Source: Haliotis asinina (lineage: Eukaryota; Mollusca; Gastropoda; Lepetellida; Haliotidae). From it: a DNA stretch of 64,000 nt. Shown here piece by piece: positions 22,730-35,213 of this stretch; within the stretch, counting starts at the first letter, position 1; every line of letters begins with the position of its first letter. The DNA lies in the NCBI RefSeq assembly GCF_037392515.1, contig NC_090291.1, positions 14,386,001 to 14,450,000 of the forward strand. The letters run 5' to 3'. Position numbers and translations under genes: made by a program. Under the pieces are notes generated by a model. The model was not told the DNA's origin. It saw only the letters and a list, made by a program, of their open reading frames with translations, and made no database searches.

Positions 22730-25700
22730 CTATTCACAATTGCGTGCCAAGAACGCCCATCCAAGAAAGTTCATTGCCAGGGAATCGTTTGAGACTTCAT
22801 TATAAGTCACGTTAGATAATGTACAATCATATGAAAATCCCTTAAGTTTGTATTCTGCCGATTTACACAGAAATTCAGTTTCATCAAGACACCGTTTAAT
22901 ACAGGCATCCATATTGGGTACCATTAGTATCCAATCGTTGTTGTATCCGCTTATTCCAAGGTCAGGATAGCGACTGAATGTGCGTCCACTTGGGTTACCT
23001 GGAGTCAGATATTAAACAGAATGGCAAAATATGTCTATCTCGTTAGTCTAATAGATGAGTGACTACCGGGTTGGTCCATAAGGGAACAGTCATGATAATC
23101 TGGGCCTCGCTTGGGGTTGGTCCATAAGGGAACAGTCATGATAATCTGGGCCTCGCTTGGGGTTGGTCCGTAAGGGAACAGTCATGATAATCTGGGCCTC
23201 ACTTGGGGTTGGTCCGTAAGGGAACAGTCATGATAATCTGGGCCTCGCTTGGGGTTGGTCCATAATGGAACAGTGATGATAATCTGGGTCTCGCTTGGAG
23301 TTGGTCCGTAAGGGAACAGTCATGATAATCTGGGCCTCGCTTGGGGTTGGTCCATAAGGGAACAGTGATGATAATCTGGGCCTCGCTTGGGGTTGGTCCA
23401 TAAGGGAACAGTCATGATAATCTGGGCCTCACTTGGGGTTGGTCCGTAAGGGAACAGTCATGATAATCTGGGCCTCGCTTGGGGTTGGTCCATAAGGGAA
23501 CAGTCATGATAATCTGGGCCTCACTTGGGGTTGGTCCATAAGGGAACAGTCATGATAATCTGGGCCTCGCTTGGGGTTGGTCCGTAAGGGAACAGTCATG
23601 ATAATCTGGGTCTCCCTTGGGGTTGGTCCGTAAGGGAGCAGTCATGATAATCTTGGTCACTACCCGCAAATTATTCGTAGTGGTACAACCTATCGTAAGA
23701 CTATATTAAATCGGCTTACGAATGATGTGATGGTAGTAACACCTTATGGACAGGGTCCCTGATTATAAAACTAATACTCTCACCATGCTTGGAGCCAAAT
23801 TTAATTGACAAGATTCATGAAAGTGGTGAGTGAGTTTAGTTTTAAGCCACACTCGGCAATATAACAGTTATGGCGGCGGGATGTACATAATAGCGTCTGG
23901 ACCAGACAGTCCAGTGATCAACAGCATCAGTTGTAATTGGGATAAAATGACATTTTCTGCTAAGTCAGTGAGCCTGTCGACCCGATCCAGTTAGTCGTCT
24001 TTTACGACAAGCTTGAGTTTCGCCAGGTACGCTATACGCTGACTTTCAGAAAATACACAGATTAACGTGCCTGAAAGTAAATATTCCAAATATTTTACTC
24101 AGTAACATTAACTATATTATGTGGGCGGTTTGTAACATTGCATCGAATCTGAAGCAGACAAGCAAGTGATCAACAGTGTGACCGTCATTCCACTGGTTGG
24201 AATGACCCTGGCATAAGCCAAAGGTCAGCGAGTCACCACCTCATCCCATTAGTCCCCTCTAAGGAGGTGGGGAAGATCAATTCTCGGATTTTCACAGATA
24301 TCAAGACAGTACTCGCTCATAGAAAAGGGTATCGTTCACTACCACGAGATTCTGCAGATTAAGCTCTCACCACAGAATGGCAAACAGATAACATACATTT
24401 TCGGCATCCCGCAGCTGATGCAGAATAATATTGGTTTGGTGGACAGAGGCACCTGCCTTTGTAACACAGTGCGTCATTGTCACAGCTGGCGCCAGGATTG
24501 CACGATGTGTTTAGGGAATCCTGAAAAACTATAGGACAAAATACATATATTCACAGTAAATGTTGTACAGGTAGAAATGACTGCTATAGCAACCAGCGTA
24601 GCCGAAATCAATTAAAAGTGCTTCCTAAAATAGCTTTTACAAAATATTTTTGCATGATGGAAGTGTTCCGACGGATTTTGGTTTTACCCCCTATTGTGCA
24701 CCCCATTAGGCAGCGATGAAAGGGCAGGTTACATGTGTCTTTCTATGAATTATTAATGAGATGTGCATCTTCCTAAATACTTAGTTACGAACTGATCAAC
24801 ATATGCTAATTGACTAAAGGTCTGACTGATGTGAACATAAAGGAGCGTAGGCATGTTTTAGCTCCTGGTACCGGAGCTTGGGCTTGTGACATAATCTGTT
24901 GGTTGTCCATTTACATTGTAATACTAGATGTCAAAGGCGTGGTTCCTGATCAGTCTGCATACCTCCTGTCGTGATAATCTAGGACTAGTACAATTTTGTG
25001 CACACACTCATGAATGACGTTCATGTGATTTGGTAATAGAAGAGGTAAGAGTCATATTGAAATCCATCCTTCATGTAGCTGAGAACCTAAAGTTCATGCA
25101 AGCAAGTGTGATTGCACCATGTTATCACAGAATACTCATATATACACAAGAGCGTTAATTAAGCATCACCTAAATCCAAGGGCAATGTTTATAATATGCT
25201 CCAAACAATCGATCATACTCTAGCTCACTTGAATGTATATTTAAAGCAACGGTGCGAAAAGGTGATCTGAACTGATGATAGTTCTAACACAATTACTTTT
25301 TCTTGACATGGTTAGATGTAGACTTTCAGAAAATACACGATGGCAAGTTATTGTTATTGACATACATGACCGAATGATGTCACATTACGCCATCACTGTT
25401 AACTGCAAGACTACACACGCAGTTATTAGTTGTCTCGTTAGGAAGCGCGTGGTGACCAGTGACGTAAAGGATCGCCCAGGACTCGGGCGACCAAAATAAA
25501 CGAGTCCTCGAGACTGGCACTCCATCTTTCCACCAGTATCATCAGAACGGTGCTACAGGCTGCTGGTGTGATGACGTGTTGTCCGATCCTTTCTTACTGA
25601 CAGGTAACCGCAATAATGTCTGGCGTGGTACATGGGGTAGGGTTAATTCGTCTAATGAAAAGCGCCAACCTCCACAAGTTACCAACGGCCGTTCTTGAGT

Positions 25701-26523
25701 GGGGAGACGTAACGAGGTATATCACCAGGAGAAGATGAACTCTTTACTTAGAAGGCAAGGTGTACTCAATGGTCAATTCGGGATACCGCCATCGTGCCAC
25801 ATACTGATAACCATCCCCATGCCTAATAGTTAGGGTCTTGATAACCCATTTGAAGAATAATATCGATGTGTCAATATTAATATGTCAATATTAATATATC
25901 GAATGGTGTTTCATTTAAGCTCATGTATATATACATGTAGTTCATATGAAGAGATTAGAACACCCATGTTAACCATTTTCTGTTATGAATATATGTAATT
26001 ATGAAATAAAATCTTTCTTCAAATAATTCATTGTTGTTACACTTTAAACACCCCGACTTCTTTCGGTATATAACTGCTTTTGACACTAAATGCCAACGTG
26101 AGTGAGACATGCCACCACGATTCAAATATTGATTGATAGAGTAATGTAAATGTAAATCACACAAAAATACAAATACAATTACAATACAAATACAAATATC
26201 GAAACCTTACCTTGCTTCATCACTTGTCTATGAAGAGTATAAATATTGGCTGTGGTGTTAGCTGATCCTTCAGGTGACAGAAGTGGTGCTGTGAGCCATA
26301 AACATTTGTGCGACACTGAGTCTTTCAGCACCATCACACAAACCTCCTCATCCAGGCACCGGATAATGCACCTCAAAAGGCCCGGTCTACCATCATCTAC
26401 AGACCAAGCGGTCTGACTGAGCATTTCCGTCGAAATCATCATGGTTGAATGCTTCAAGTCATACCTCTTCATTGAGGAACCGTATGCCGATGCAGACACA
26501 ATCAATGCCAATATGCCTAGCAT
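22730..26523 (-). CDS. Gene F: secreted PAN/apple-like and EB/EGF-like protein (exon model incomplete)
   Basis: Three minus-strand exons are supported. Exon 26523-26211 starts with a signal peptide (MLGILALIVSASAYG) and continues into a PAN-like segment (LLRCIIRCLDEEVC, HKCLW), ending at CAAG|GTAAGG in phase 1. Exon 24520-24397 follows a TTTTTCAG acceptor and encodes an EB/EGF-like cysteine module (SCNPGASCDNDALC, KGRCLCPPNQYY), starting in phase 0 and ending in phase 1. Exon 22998-22730 joins in phase 1 and gives a second PAN/apple-like module (DACIKRCLDETEFLCKSAEY, DCTLSNVTY) ending ARNCE and TAG. The first and second exons do not join in frame, so an exon between 24.5 and 26.2 kb is probably missing from this model. 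Such proteins are secreted or surface adhesion or recognition factors in other animals; the role here is inferred. Confidence 0.68.
23070..23653. repeat. 47-bp minisatellite, about 12.4 copies
   Basis: The unit starts GGTTGGTCCATAAGGGAACA and includes CATGATAATCTGGG; copies differ by a few bases (CATAAG or CGTAAG, CTCGCTTGG or CTCACTTGG). It lies in the intron between the last two exons of gene F. Confidence 0.95.
23826..24013 (-). repeat. Type II SINE-like repeat, minus orientation
   Basis: GTGAGTGAGTTTAGTTTTAA tail, reverse of the GCCGAGTG core, TCTGGACCAGACAGTCCAGT and the reverse of GGCGACTAACGGGATC. This second repeat type shares only the tail with the tRNA-headed one. A shorter copy follows at about 24,150-24,270. 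Confidence 0.6.
25275..25790 (+). mobile_element. Degenerate Tc1-like transposase N-terminal fragment
   Basis: The frame at 25,275-25,499 shows a helix-turn-helix-like stretch (RWQVI, then SCLVRKRVVTSDVKDRPGLG and RPK), the usual Tc1 GRPK-type hinge, followed by decayed sequence. It is an inactive fossil inside gene F. Confidence 0.5.
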
Positions 26524-26633
26524 TGTGGATGTCTTTGCTTCTGCTCTTCCTCAGGTAAGTGTGGGGATGAAGCACAAGAGAAACACTTTATCATACGAAA
26601 AATATTCCCCGAGACGCTGATGTCCGTACTATC

Positions 26634-27298
26634 GTACTTTGTGTAGTCCTCGTGTATAATTAATCAAATGCCGTAAATCTGGTGTTTTATATGTTGATAA
26701 TGATAAATGACGAAACGACTTATAGCAAAAAACACACATATATAAATCATTACACTAGACGTCCCGAAACTACTTTGCAGTAATGTTGAAAACTCTGACA
26801 TTTCGAAAAGGCACCACTTTTCGCTACTGATTGATTACTGATTCCCCTCTTCAATACACATTGCATACTAAATGTCAAGAAGTTGATAAATTTGGCATCA
26901 GTTTGTGGAAAATATTTCCCGAATCTAATTATCTACTAAACATGGCAAGACACCGAGGCATTTGTTTGACACTTTGCGCCCCTTTGTTGCACTGTCTGTA
27001 AACGTAATGTCAATAAAAGTTCTCTCTACTACTTTGTGTAGTCCTCGTGTTTAATTAATCATATGCCATAAATCTAACGTTTTATATGTTGATAATGATA
27101 AATGACGAAACGACTTATAGCAAAAAGTACACAGATATAAATCATTACACTAGACGTCCCGAAACTACTTTGTTGAAAACTCTGACATTTCGAAAAAGGC
27201 ACCACTTTTCGCTACTGATTGATTACTGATTCCCTTCTTCCATACACCTTTGTTGCACTGTCTGTAAAACGTAATGGCAATAAAAGTTCTCTTAAAAG
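26634..27298. repeat. Direct duplication, period about 400 bp
   Basis: A segment starting ACTTTGTGTAGTCCTCGTGT at about 26,636 repeats at 27,031 with few changes for about 215 bp. The second copy lacks an internal part, after which CCTTTGTTGCACTGTCTGTA resumes (26,982 and 27,246). No coding content is seen. Confidence 0.8.
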
Positions 27299-27299
27299 T

Positions 27300-28440
27300 A
27301 AATTGTTCACTTTATTATTCAATATGCATGTGTTTTTCTCATTAAGATATTTCAATATTGAAATGAAATAGAAAAGTATAGTAAAGTAAGTACTAGTAGT
27401 TGACACGTTAATCAACTTAAAAAAACACCAAGACATTTTAATAACAAACGTTGCTTCATCAGTGACAAAAATATGTTTATAATAGCACAATTTGTTTCTA
27501 TAAAATATTTTTTAAAATAATTTTAAACTAAATCTATATTAAAAAATATATAAAAATGTGTTACCAGAGGGTATTAACATTTTCTCCAATTAGTACAGCA
27601 TACCCAAATTAAATTTGATAAAGGGGGGCAACTCTTGCCCAGGCTTAGCTCGGGATAAATGCTTGTGAGGCAAAACTATTATGAAGTATGATTAGAAGTC
27701 CGTTAAAGGGAAATAACTATGTAACATAAATACGCGCTCCTACGGTCACATCCCGTCGCATGCGTTATGCGCACAATTTCAAACCACGGTATCCAACCTG
27801 TAAAGCGTCTTAAAGCAAAGGAACACGAGAATGAATATATCGATAGATTCAATTCATTTTTTTATTGCATGAAAAGCCGTAGGCACGTATGTAGCAGAAT
27901 CTGATATACAAAATAACAATGGCATTCATAATCAACTTCTAACGAACCAATGCGTTTCTTAATAGAATTGCATTGTAAATAAATACCTTGATTCGACGGT
28001 TCTCTGGAGGGAAGTATTGAAGACAATAATTTAATACTGATATGAGATAAAGGCAGATGCGGCAGATAATTGTTTGTTAGCTTTTCATATACAGGATAAG
28101 TACGTACGTCCACAAACATTCAACATAAATTAAAACTTTCCACATTTTTAATCGCAGAATATATGTCTTTGTAATGTATGGCTAGATTTCCTAAATTACT
28201 AGAGGCTGAAGGGGTGATGTAGGGTCCACGCAGAAAGCAAATGTACTGTAACTCCCCATTGTCCCTACTATGGTGATCAACCTTCAGTTGTTGGTGGTAT
28301 ATAGCCCTATTTTATATTGTCTTGTCCAAATAGTGATATTAGTTTTACCTTTCCACGCTAGTTTTAAATTGTAACTGATATTCTAGCTGTTTTATTGTCC
28401 TTTGACGACAGGTCTTTATGATATACTTATATTCCATTTC
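27300..28440. other. AT-rich stretch, no gene seen
   Basis: AT-rich sequence with short open frames only. A minus-strand frame at 27,862-28,119 resembles no family I know; it may be old LINE sequence. Confidence 0.4.
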
Positions 28441-28454
28441 AGTGTTAAATGTTC

Positions 28455-28556
28455 TCGTCACGATATGGCTGAAATATTGCCGATGTGACGTTAAAATACT
28501 CACTCACTCACTCACTCACTCACTCACTCACTCACTCACTCACTCACTCACTCACA
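28455..28556 (+). repeat. SINE 3' end with long (ACTC)n tail
   Basis: CGATATGGCTGAAATATTGC and TGACGTTAAAA precede about 14 uninterrupted ACTC units. This is the clearest view of the repeat tail in the window. Confidence 0.85.
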
Positions 28557-28559
28557 GGA

Positions 28560-30000
28560 TAAACAACATAAAAAGGCAATTCCATTCATCGACAATAATG
28601 CTACCGACCGGATCTAAACTTAACAACAGAAAAAAAACCTTCTAGGGTTAAATGCTAAATCTTAAAGGCCTCTTCTAAAACGCATGAAATCATTGTGAAC
28701 TTTTTTGTGGCGCAAGTTTGCTGAATTATACTCTTGCTCAAACATCGACTTAAACTGACAATATGAATCATATGCATACAGACGTTTGTTAATAGTCATT
28801 CCCGCTTACACATAACAATGGCCGGCATATGGAACCGTCTAATAGACATATTTACATTGCAACTGTCTGTGATAAACATATAATAACAAAACCATCTCTA
28901 AAGATATATAAGATGTTTAAGTATAATAGGTATAAGGTATAAGGTATGATAGTTTTTTAAACCTCACATTTAGATCTACATGGTAAAATTAGTTGTATTT
29001 GAGAATCCAATAATTCCAAACCAATAGTCCACGGAATAACACCGAGCACAAGAACAACAGAGCGAAGTTATAATAGAGCTTTCTTAGCTCTCCAAGCCGG
29101 GATAATTATATATTTTATAGATTATTATAGATTACATTAAATTATAGATTTTGATAGATTTAGCGCATGGGTAGACAACATGTCATCTTAAGGAATTTGT
29201 GATAAGTTACAGCATTCATGCGTTTGTCTAAAAATATCTCTGTCAAGCCGGTAAAAGAGTATCTCTTCGGAATATATCAATGCTGGTTGTATAAAGATTC
29301 ACGTTCACCTGCCATTTATCTGTTTGCACTGAAAGACCAATTACAGAAATGAACATAATAATCACTTCATCTGCAAAGTAAACTGAAATTTTCGATTACA
29401 TGGATTACCCGACCGTGTGTCTAAATATTATATGTGATGAAAACGTTGAAAAAAGGGGGCCTGAAACATATCCTTGACACGTGCGGACAGGGCAGTCGAA
29501 AACGTCATTTCCGACTTCACCACAAGGGATACATAGTTTTACATTTCAATACATCGTTCTTACAATACCATTCACTTTGCCATCAAACCCCTATCTTCAC
29601 ACCCAAACTCACTCCTCAAAATCAAAAGCCGTTTGGAAATCTACAAATGCTACATTTAACATTTAATCACCGTCCGCCTCTGAGAATGACATACACCATT
29701 TAGGAAAATATGTCGGATTTTTGTCAACTTCAAGTATGGCAAAGGAAAAGCGCAGAATCTTTCTAACCTAGGTGTTTGTTGTGGCAGTTGGTATGACCTA
29801 TCAAACATCACATTTAGTGCAGTACCTATAATACTGTGATGGATCAGCAGTAAAGATAACGATAAGTGTTAAATGATCGAATGCATGTAAAATCAACACT
29901 ATCTATCATGTTATAGAACTCTACCAAAATGTTAGATCTTCAGTCAGGGAATGGCGCCTTTAGCATTGGTAATATAGTATCAAAATGCAATAAACCCACG
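28560..30000 (-). mobile_element. Heavily decayed LINE reverse transcriptase fragment
   Basis: On the minus strand near 29,660 a motif reading AFVDFQTAFDF matches the first catalytic block of LINE reverse transcriptases, and 29,340-29,480 keeps remnants of the QG..SGPLF and YFADE blocks. Many stops and shifts. It resembles the LINE at 13.57-15.4 kb in layout. The part below 29,300 is assigned only by position. Confidence 0.5.
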
Positions 30001-30700
30001 AAAAGTCCCATTTCTTACTTAATATAAATGTGAAATTGGACTACAGAATCATTCCTTTAACGCATTCTTTATGGTCCATTCTTTATTCAACAAGTCAATT
30101 TAAATTTATTACTCACCCAACAAATTCAAACTTGAAAGAAAGACACTTTAAGTTTTAGCATAATGGGCAATCTGTCAAATTTGAAAGCAGACGTCACTTG
30201 AACTTTACCGCGTTGAAGATATTAGTTTAAGTGCCAAGTGTGTTGTTGCTTCTTTCAAGACTTGCTCACAGATATGAGCAAATTAGCAAAGAAGACACGA
30301 AGTATAGAGCTACAGAATTGCATCTGAGGTATATGCGATTAGTCCTGATGTCTACTGACTATACATAAACCTACATGAACGCACACACAAACATGTACAT
30401 AAACTACAAGTTACATTTGTAATTTGCAATATCAGCAAAAAAAAGAGGATGTTTCTAACAACACTCTTTTTATGAATAATACTTTAATAACAACATGAAG
30501 ATATCAGTGAATGCCCATATAATGTGAGTGAGTTTGTTTGAACTCCAAATGCCAATTCTCCAGCCTCCTGGGATACCAGAAATGTTTTCATACAATGTAT
30601 TCATTTTGGGAATCGCACTCAGGTATTCGGCGTGAGGAGTGAACACTTTCACCACAAGACTACCATACCGGTCCTGCTGGTGTGGAGGTGGTCAGTGGAC

Positions 30701-33700
30701 TTACTGACAAACCATGTTTTTGTTCAGAGGTCCTGGTTTGCATTGTAGAGAACTGCAACATTTCATGAAATCCTGGCCGACGATCTGGCATTCCTCATTA
30801 CGGTTCCGACACTGCAATGCAAGCAAAGTATCTATAAACTATACTACCGACAAGTAGTCAAGTTCAAGTTCAATATCTGGTGTGTCCACCATGTTGGGCA
30901 ACACATTCACGGCACCTTGATGGCATGCTGTTAATCAATTTCTGGATGGATGCCCGTGGTATTGCCCGCCATTCCTCCTGGAGAGCTGCACCAAGCTGGG
31001 CCAGGTTGGCGGGTCCTGGGTCCCTGGCGAACACCCTGCGACCAAGCACGTCCCAGAGATGTTCAATTGGGGACAGGTCTCCGGACTTAGAGGGCCAGTC
31101 CAATGTCTGGATACCTTCTTGTCGGAGATAAGCGGAGACAATTCGGGCCCGATGTGGTCTGGCATTATCATCTTGGAATACAAAATTTCGGCCGATAATT
31201 CTAGCCAATGGAGCCACAACAGGGCGCAATATTTGGTCAACGTATCGCTGACCAGTCATGGCTCCGTTGATGATGACCAAATCTGATCGTCTGTCATGTG
31301 TAATCCCACCCCACACCATGACACTAACACCTCCATACCGATCATGGTTAAGAATTGCTGCTCTGGCATATCGCTCCCCGCTCCGACGCCAACAACGTTT
31401 TCTGCCATCTGTGAATCGTAGGCAAAACCTTGACTCATCAGAGAACATGGTGTAACGCCAGTGGCGCCTAGCCCGTCCCTGATGCTGCCTAGCCAATGCC
31501 AATCTTTGGCGCTTATGGTGAGCTGAAAGGGTGACACCCTTAAAAGGCCGTCTTGCTTTCAGACGAGCTTGATGGAGTCGGTTTTTAACGGTTGAGGTTG
31601 AAATGCGTCTTCGAGTGAGTGTGCGGAATTCTCTATTGATGGCTGGGGCCGATTTACTCCTATCGCGTAGAGCAATTAACGTAATGAGACGATCCTGTCG
31701 TGGTGTCGTTGATTTTGGTCTACCACGCCCAGGTCTCGTTGTAATCCCACCCGTACTTATCCCACAGGCGTGAAATTACACTTTTTGATTTACCCTACTT
31801 CACATAATGATGTCCCCTCCTCTATCATCCCAACAATTCTCCATTTTGTTGCTTCACCGAGACACTGCCTCGGAGGCATTTCTGTCAGTAAGTGTCAATC
31901 TCTATTGCATTAGTGATTGCGACTTCTCCAGTACATTAACAGGAGTTAACTTCTGTAGGCACGTGTAGTACGTGCTGGGCATGCATTATGCGAAATTCCA
32001 TTGTCATTGGATGTTGCGTTTGGGAGATACGCCACGAAAATCGACCCTGTCACAGTCAAAGTCATCTACATTCAGTTTCTTGGTTCCCTTATTTTCTGTC
32101 GGTAGTATATATTGTAACTACTAGTAGAATCAACAGATAATATCCAATATAATAAAATATTGACTATTTATTACTGATAGCCAAAATCGTCCAGACCTTA
32201 AAATCAATACAAATTACTGCAAAGGTCTTTGCAATGGCGATGTACAAGAGAGGGACCATATACATTTCAAATGTCTTAAATATAACAGAAGTAAACATTT
32301 TAGTCAAGTCATTGATTCTGAGAGTCACATAGTATCAACAGATGTTTCGAAAATTCACCGAACGGAATGACTGTCCAACTGTTAAAGCGTTCGCGCGTCA
32401 CTATGGTTCGATTCCCCACACGGGTACAATGTATGAAGCTTAACTCCCTCACTCACACCAAACTCAGCCACAGTTGAACATACAAATGATTACATCTTTT
32501 TACAAACCCCCCTGATTTTGATGTTGTACGACAGAAAAGAGGCATACGCTTGCTGAATTACATAGTGTCACTAGCCTTGATGTGTCTCAACAGGCGCCAA
32601 AAACAACTTCCACACTCTCTATCAACATACGATAGTGACACAGAAAACTAATAGTTCTGATTCCAGAAAGCTAATAGTTCTTAGTTCTTAACACATTATC
32701 ATGCTCTTGTGATTCTTAGCAGAAAGACCACTGCAGGTGACCCCCACCATGATTTTGCCGGGATATTGCAAAAAGCGGCGTAAATCAAACGCACACAATG
32801 TCAGTGAACTTCAATTGCATTCTGATAAATGTGTATTGGCTCCATGGCCAAGATGGACATTTTTAAGAAGGTGTTGCTTGTTGTTATCCTGCCTCACTCT
32901 CGGCATTACTATCATTACAAAACACATACAGACACACTCACACACAGGGGCATGTATTTACACGTTGCGTTTTTTTTTGGTGCTTTGATTTTAAAAATAG
33001 CATTTCACTGCAACATGTTCCATTATTATAGAGAACGTGCAGGCTGTGCTACAGATTTATAAACAGAAATTTAGTACGTACACTGCACTTGATTAAGGAT
33101 AGCCCCAAATGCAACTTGTTCTATTTACCCAACACTGGCAGTGAATGAAATTATCTGGTAGTCCAGATATACATGCATGATTTCTTATGCTGTTCTCGGC
33201 GTTTAATATGAGCAGCTTTTCAGGGACTCGAACCCATGCTGGAAGTTTTGTGTACTGGAAAGACTTGATGTGCTGGTGTTTGTTCGAATCTCGCATGGGA
33301 CGCAACATACAAACACCAGAATGTGTGCGTGAATAATAAAGTGTGATGCTGATTATAATATTTTCCTTCTGGATAAGTTTCCGTTGTGTACTCACCCCAC
33401 CGTTGCCCCAGTTTCTCTTACATCTTGCCACTCCATTACTTGTTTGACATGAGAGGCCAGCACAACAACCATTAGAGTTCCCGATCTCACATCTCTGCCA
33501 CATGTTCTTGCACTGAATTGCAAGCACAAGTCAGACCAGACAATCCAGTAATCAACAGCATGAGTATCGATACGACTGAATATGATGACATGTGTCAAAG
33601 AGTCAGCGAGCATGACCAGTCTAATTCACACCTCAGATTTCTACGTTTCTACGGGTCATTTAATAAACTTTCAGGACAAAAGAGGGGAGCGCAGACCCCG

Positions 33701-33928
33701 TCCCACCACGTCCCCTGGATCCGCCTATGCTTAGTAAAAGTTTTCGTACGTTTTCCACTTGTTTCTTGACAGTATTTGTTTTCTGACAGCATTTGCCCTT
33801 TTAAAGAAACCCGTGTATCATTTGACAGAAATGACAAGTATACTCACAACACCAATTAAATATGGTTCTTGTTGAGCGATGGCAACTACTACCAGAAGAA
33901 GAAAGACGCCGGTCTTTGTGGTGTTCAT
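30701..33928 (-). CDS. ICK gene E: divergent secreted two-knottin protein (102 aa, three coding exons)
   Basis: Minus-strand coding exons are 33928-33848 (27 aa signal exon, MNTTKTGVFLLLVVVAIAQ), 33512-33396 (39 aa) and 30811-30701 (36 aa plus TAA), all phase 0 with GT-AG introns. ICK1 spacing is C-x6-C-x7-CC-x4-C-x8-C (GCCAGLSC) with a short GNGG linker; ICK2 is C-x6-C-x9-CC-x4-C-x10-C, starting CRNRNEECQIV. The signal and ICK1 are clearly divergent from B, C and D, while the RNEEC signature of ICK2 is kept. A leader of 21 bases precedes the ATG up to an acceptor at 33950. Intron 2 contains a Tc1-like element (30,844-32,105) and SINEs. A promoter was not identified. Confidence 0.8.
30844..32105 (-). 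mobile_element. Tc1-like DNA transposon, 1.26 kb, inactive
   Basis: Ends read CTACCGACA on the left and TGTCGGTAG on the right, flanked on both sides by TA, the Tc1/mariner target. The transposase runs on the minus strand from ATG at 31879 to a stop near 30870. The N-terminal helix-turn-helix (MPPRQCLGEATKW, then an SVISRLWDKY stretch in another frame) is broken by an in-frame stop and shift near 31,750-31,800. The catalytic part is open: SDESRF, QDDNARPHRA and SPIEHLWD give D, D and E with 34 residues between the last two. It sits in intron 2 of gene E, same strand as the gene. Confidence 0.85.
32375..32455 (+). repeat. tRNA-derived SINE fragment
   Basis: TTAAAGCGTTCGCGCGTCAC, GGTTCGATTCCCCACACGGG and CTCCCTCACTCAC; in intron 2 of gene E, antisense to it. 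Confidence 0.6.
33530..33630 (-). repeat. Type II SINE-like fragment, minus orientation
   Basis: CAGACCAGACAATCCAGTAA and GTCAGCGAGCATGACCAGTC match the reverse of the type II repeat; it lies in intron 1 of gene E. Confidence 0.5.
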
Positions 33929-34266
33929 TGTCGTCAACTGGTTCTTATCCTGAAATATTGGTTCAATTTTGAGTTTTTATTTCTATATATAATGGCAATA
34001 TTTTACCATTATGGTGAAGTAAAGAGTTATTACATCCGGTCAGGTGCAAATATGCATTGTTCAGCATTTACGAGTTAAATACTTAGATGTACTTTTTGTC
34101 ATGCATAGCTGAGTTGCTAGAAGAAATAGCATGCAAACGTATCGTTTTTGTTTGGAGTTATTACACCTGAGTCAGGAGTTTTTTTAAACATGTGAAAAAG
34201 CAAAATGTGAAGACAAGCAAGACATTGTATCCTTTGTCATCTCGAGCCTGAAAAGCACCAGAGACA

Positions 34267-34397
34267 TATACTGGACATAAATATTAGGGATATATGTAGA
34301 TTTTGAAATTATGAATAACAATGTATTTTTCATTGACACACTGATGAAATATCAGTCATAAAAATACTAATATCCGTAACTTATTTTGTCCAGTATA
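34267..34397. mobile_element. MITE with intact terminal inverted repeats
   Basis: TATACTGGACATAAATA at the left and TATTTTGTCCAGTATA at the right form the inverted repeats, about 131 bp apart end to end. The interior matches, in inverse orientation, the repeats at 1,190-1,325 and 10,985-11,125. Confidence 0.65.
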
Positions 34398-34399
34398 TA

Positions 34400-35213
34400 T
34401 GGAGGTTCATACGTCAATGTATTTCCCAGGGTGGCGTTACACAAAACGAAGTATACGTTACAGAATTGGGCTTAAGACCGCATTAGTGCTAAGACAGCTT
34501 AGTGCAACGGCACCCAGGAAAACAGGCCTGAAAGCCATGTGCAAAGTAACGCGGCACAGATGTTATGATGCTCGCATTGGAGAAACAAACACGGCACTCA
34601 CTTATTTATGAATCATGCCTTTAGGACAATGTTTGAAGTAAACGCATATAATATTCGCCAATCCAATCTCTTACCTTGTACCCTCGATGGAAATGTGCTG
34701 TCGAAACATTCCATTCTCTATATATATACACAGTGAATGTAAAGATACATATCTGCAGAAACTACCCGTTCTGAAAGAGTCGATAATTCATGGCAATTTG
34801 TAATGATATACTGATTAACATAGCCACCACCTGATTCCACTGGACATCAAATGGCATGATTACATCGGCAATTGACGCAATGGATACTGATGCACCACAA
34901 GGGCTTCATCCGTGACAAGGACAATGGCAATTACAAACGACAGCTTGCACTGAACTTTAAATTACCCGTAACCTCGGGCAGAAGCCGTCATTTTGTCATT
35001 TACCAAACTTTGGAATAAGTGTTTCAAATGCACCAAAAAGGAAAATAACCTTATTCTTTAAAAACAGCCTCGACAGTGTGCCTTATTTCCTTACACCACA
35101 TACCCAACTGCCCCACTCAACTTCTAACGCCTAACCCCTACCCCCGTGAGTGTCAGGCAATACATTTAGCAAATCCATTTGTTTGGTAAAGGGTACCAGA
35201 ATTTGATCACGGT
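34400..35213. other. No gene seen
   Basis: No splice-flanked cysteine-rich exon or transposon motif was found. Open frames are short and lack recognisable content. Confidence 0.4.

Noticed and set aside
26636-26860. Inverted terminal repeats of a transposon
   Set aside because: The two copies near 26.6 and 27.0 kb are in the same orientation, so this is a direct duplication.
31258-31537. Several frames overlapping the Tc1 transposase in other phases
   Set aside because: Shadows of the transposase; only the frame with the SDESRF, QDDNARPH and SPIEHLWD motifs is real.
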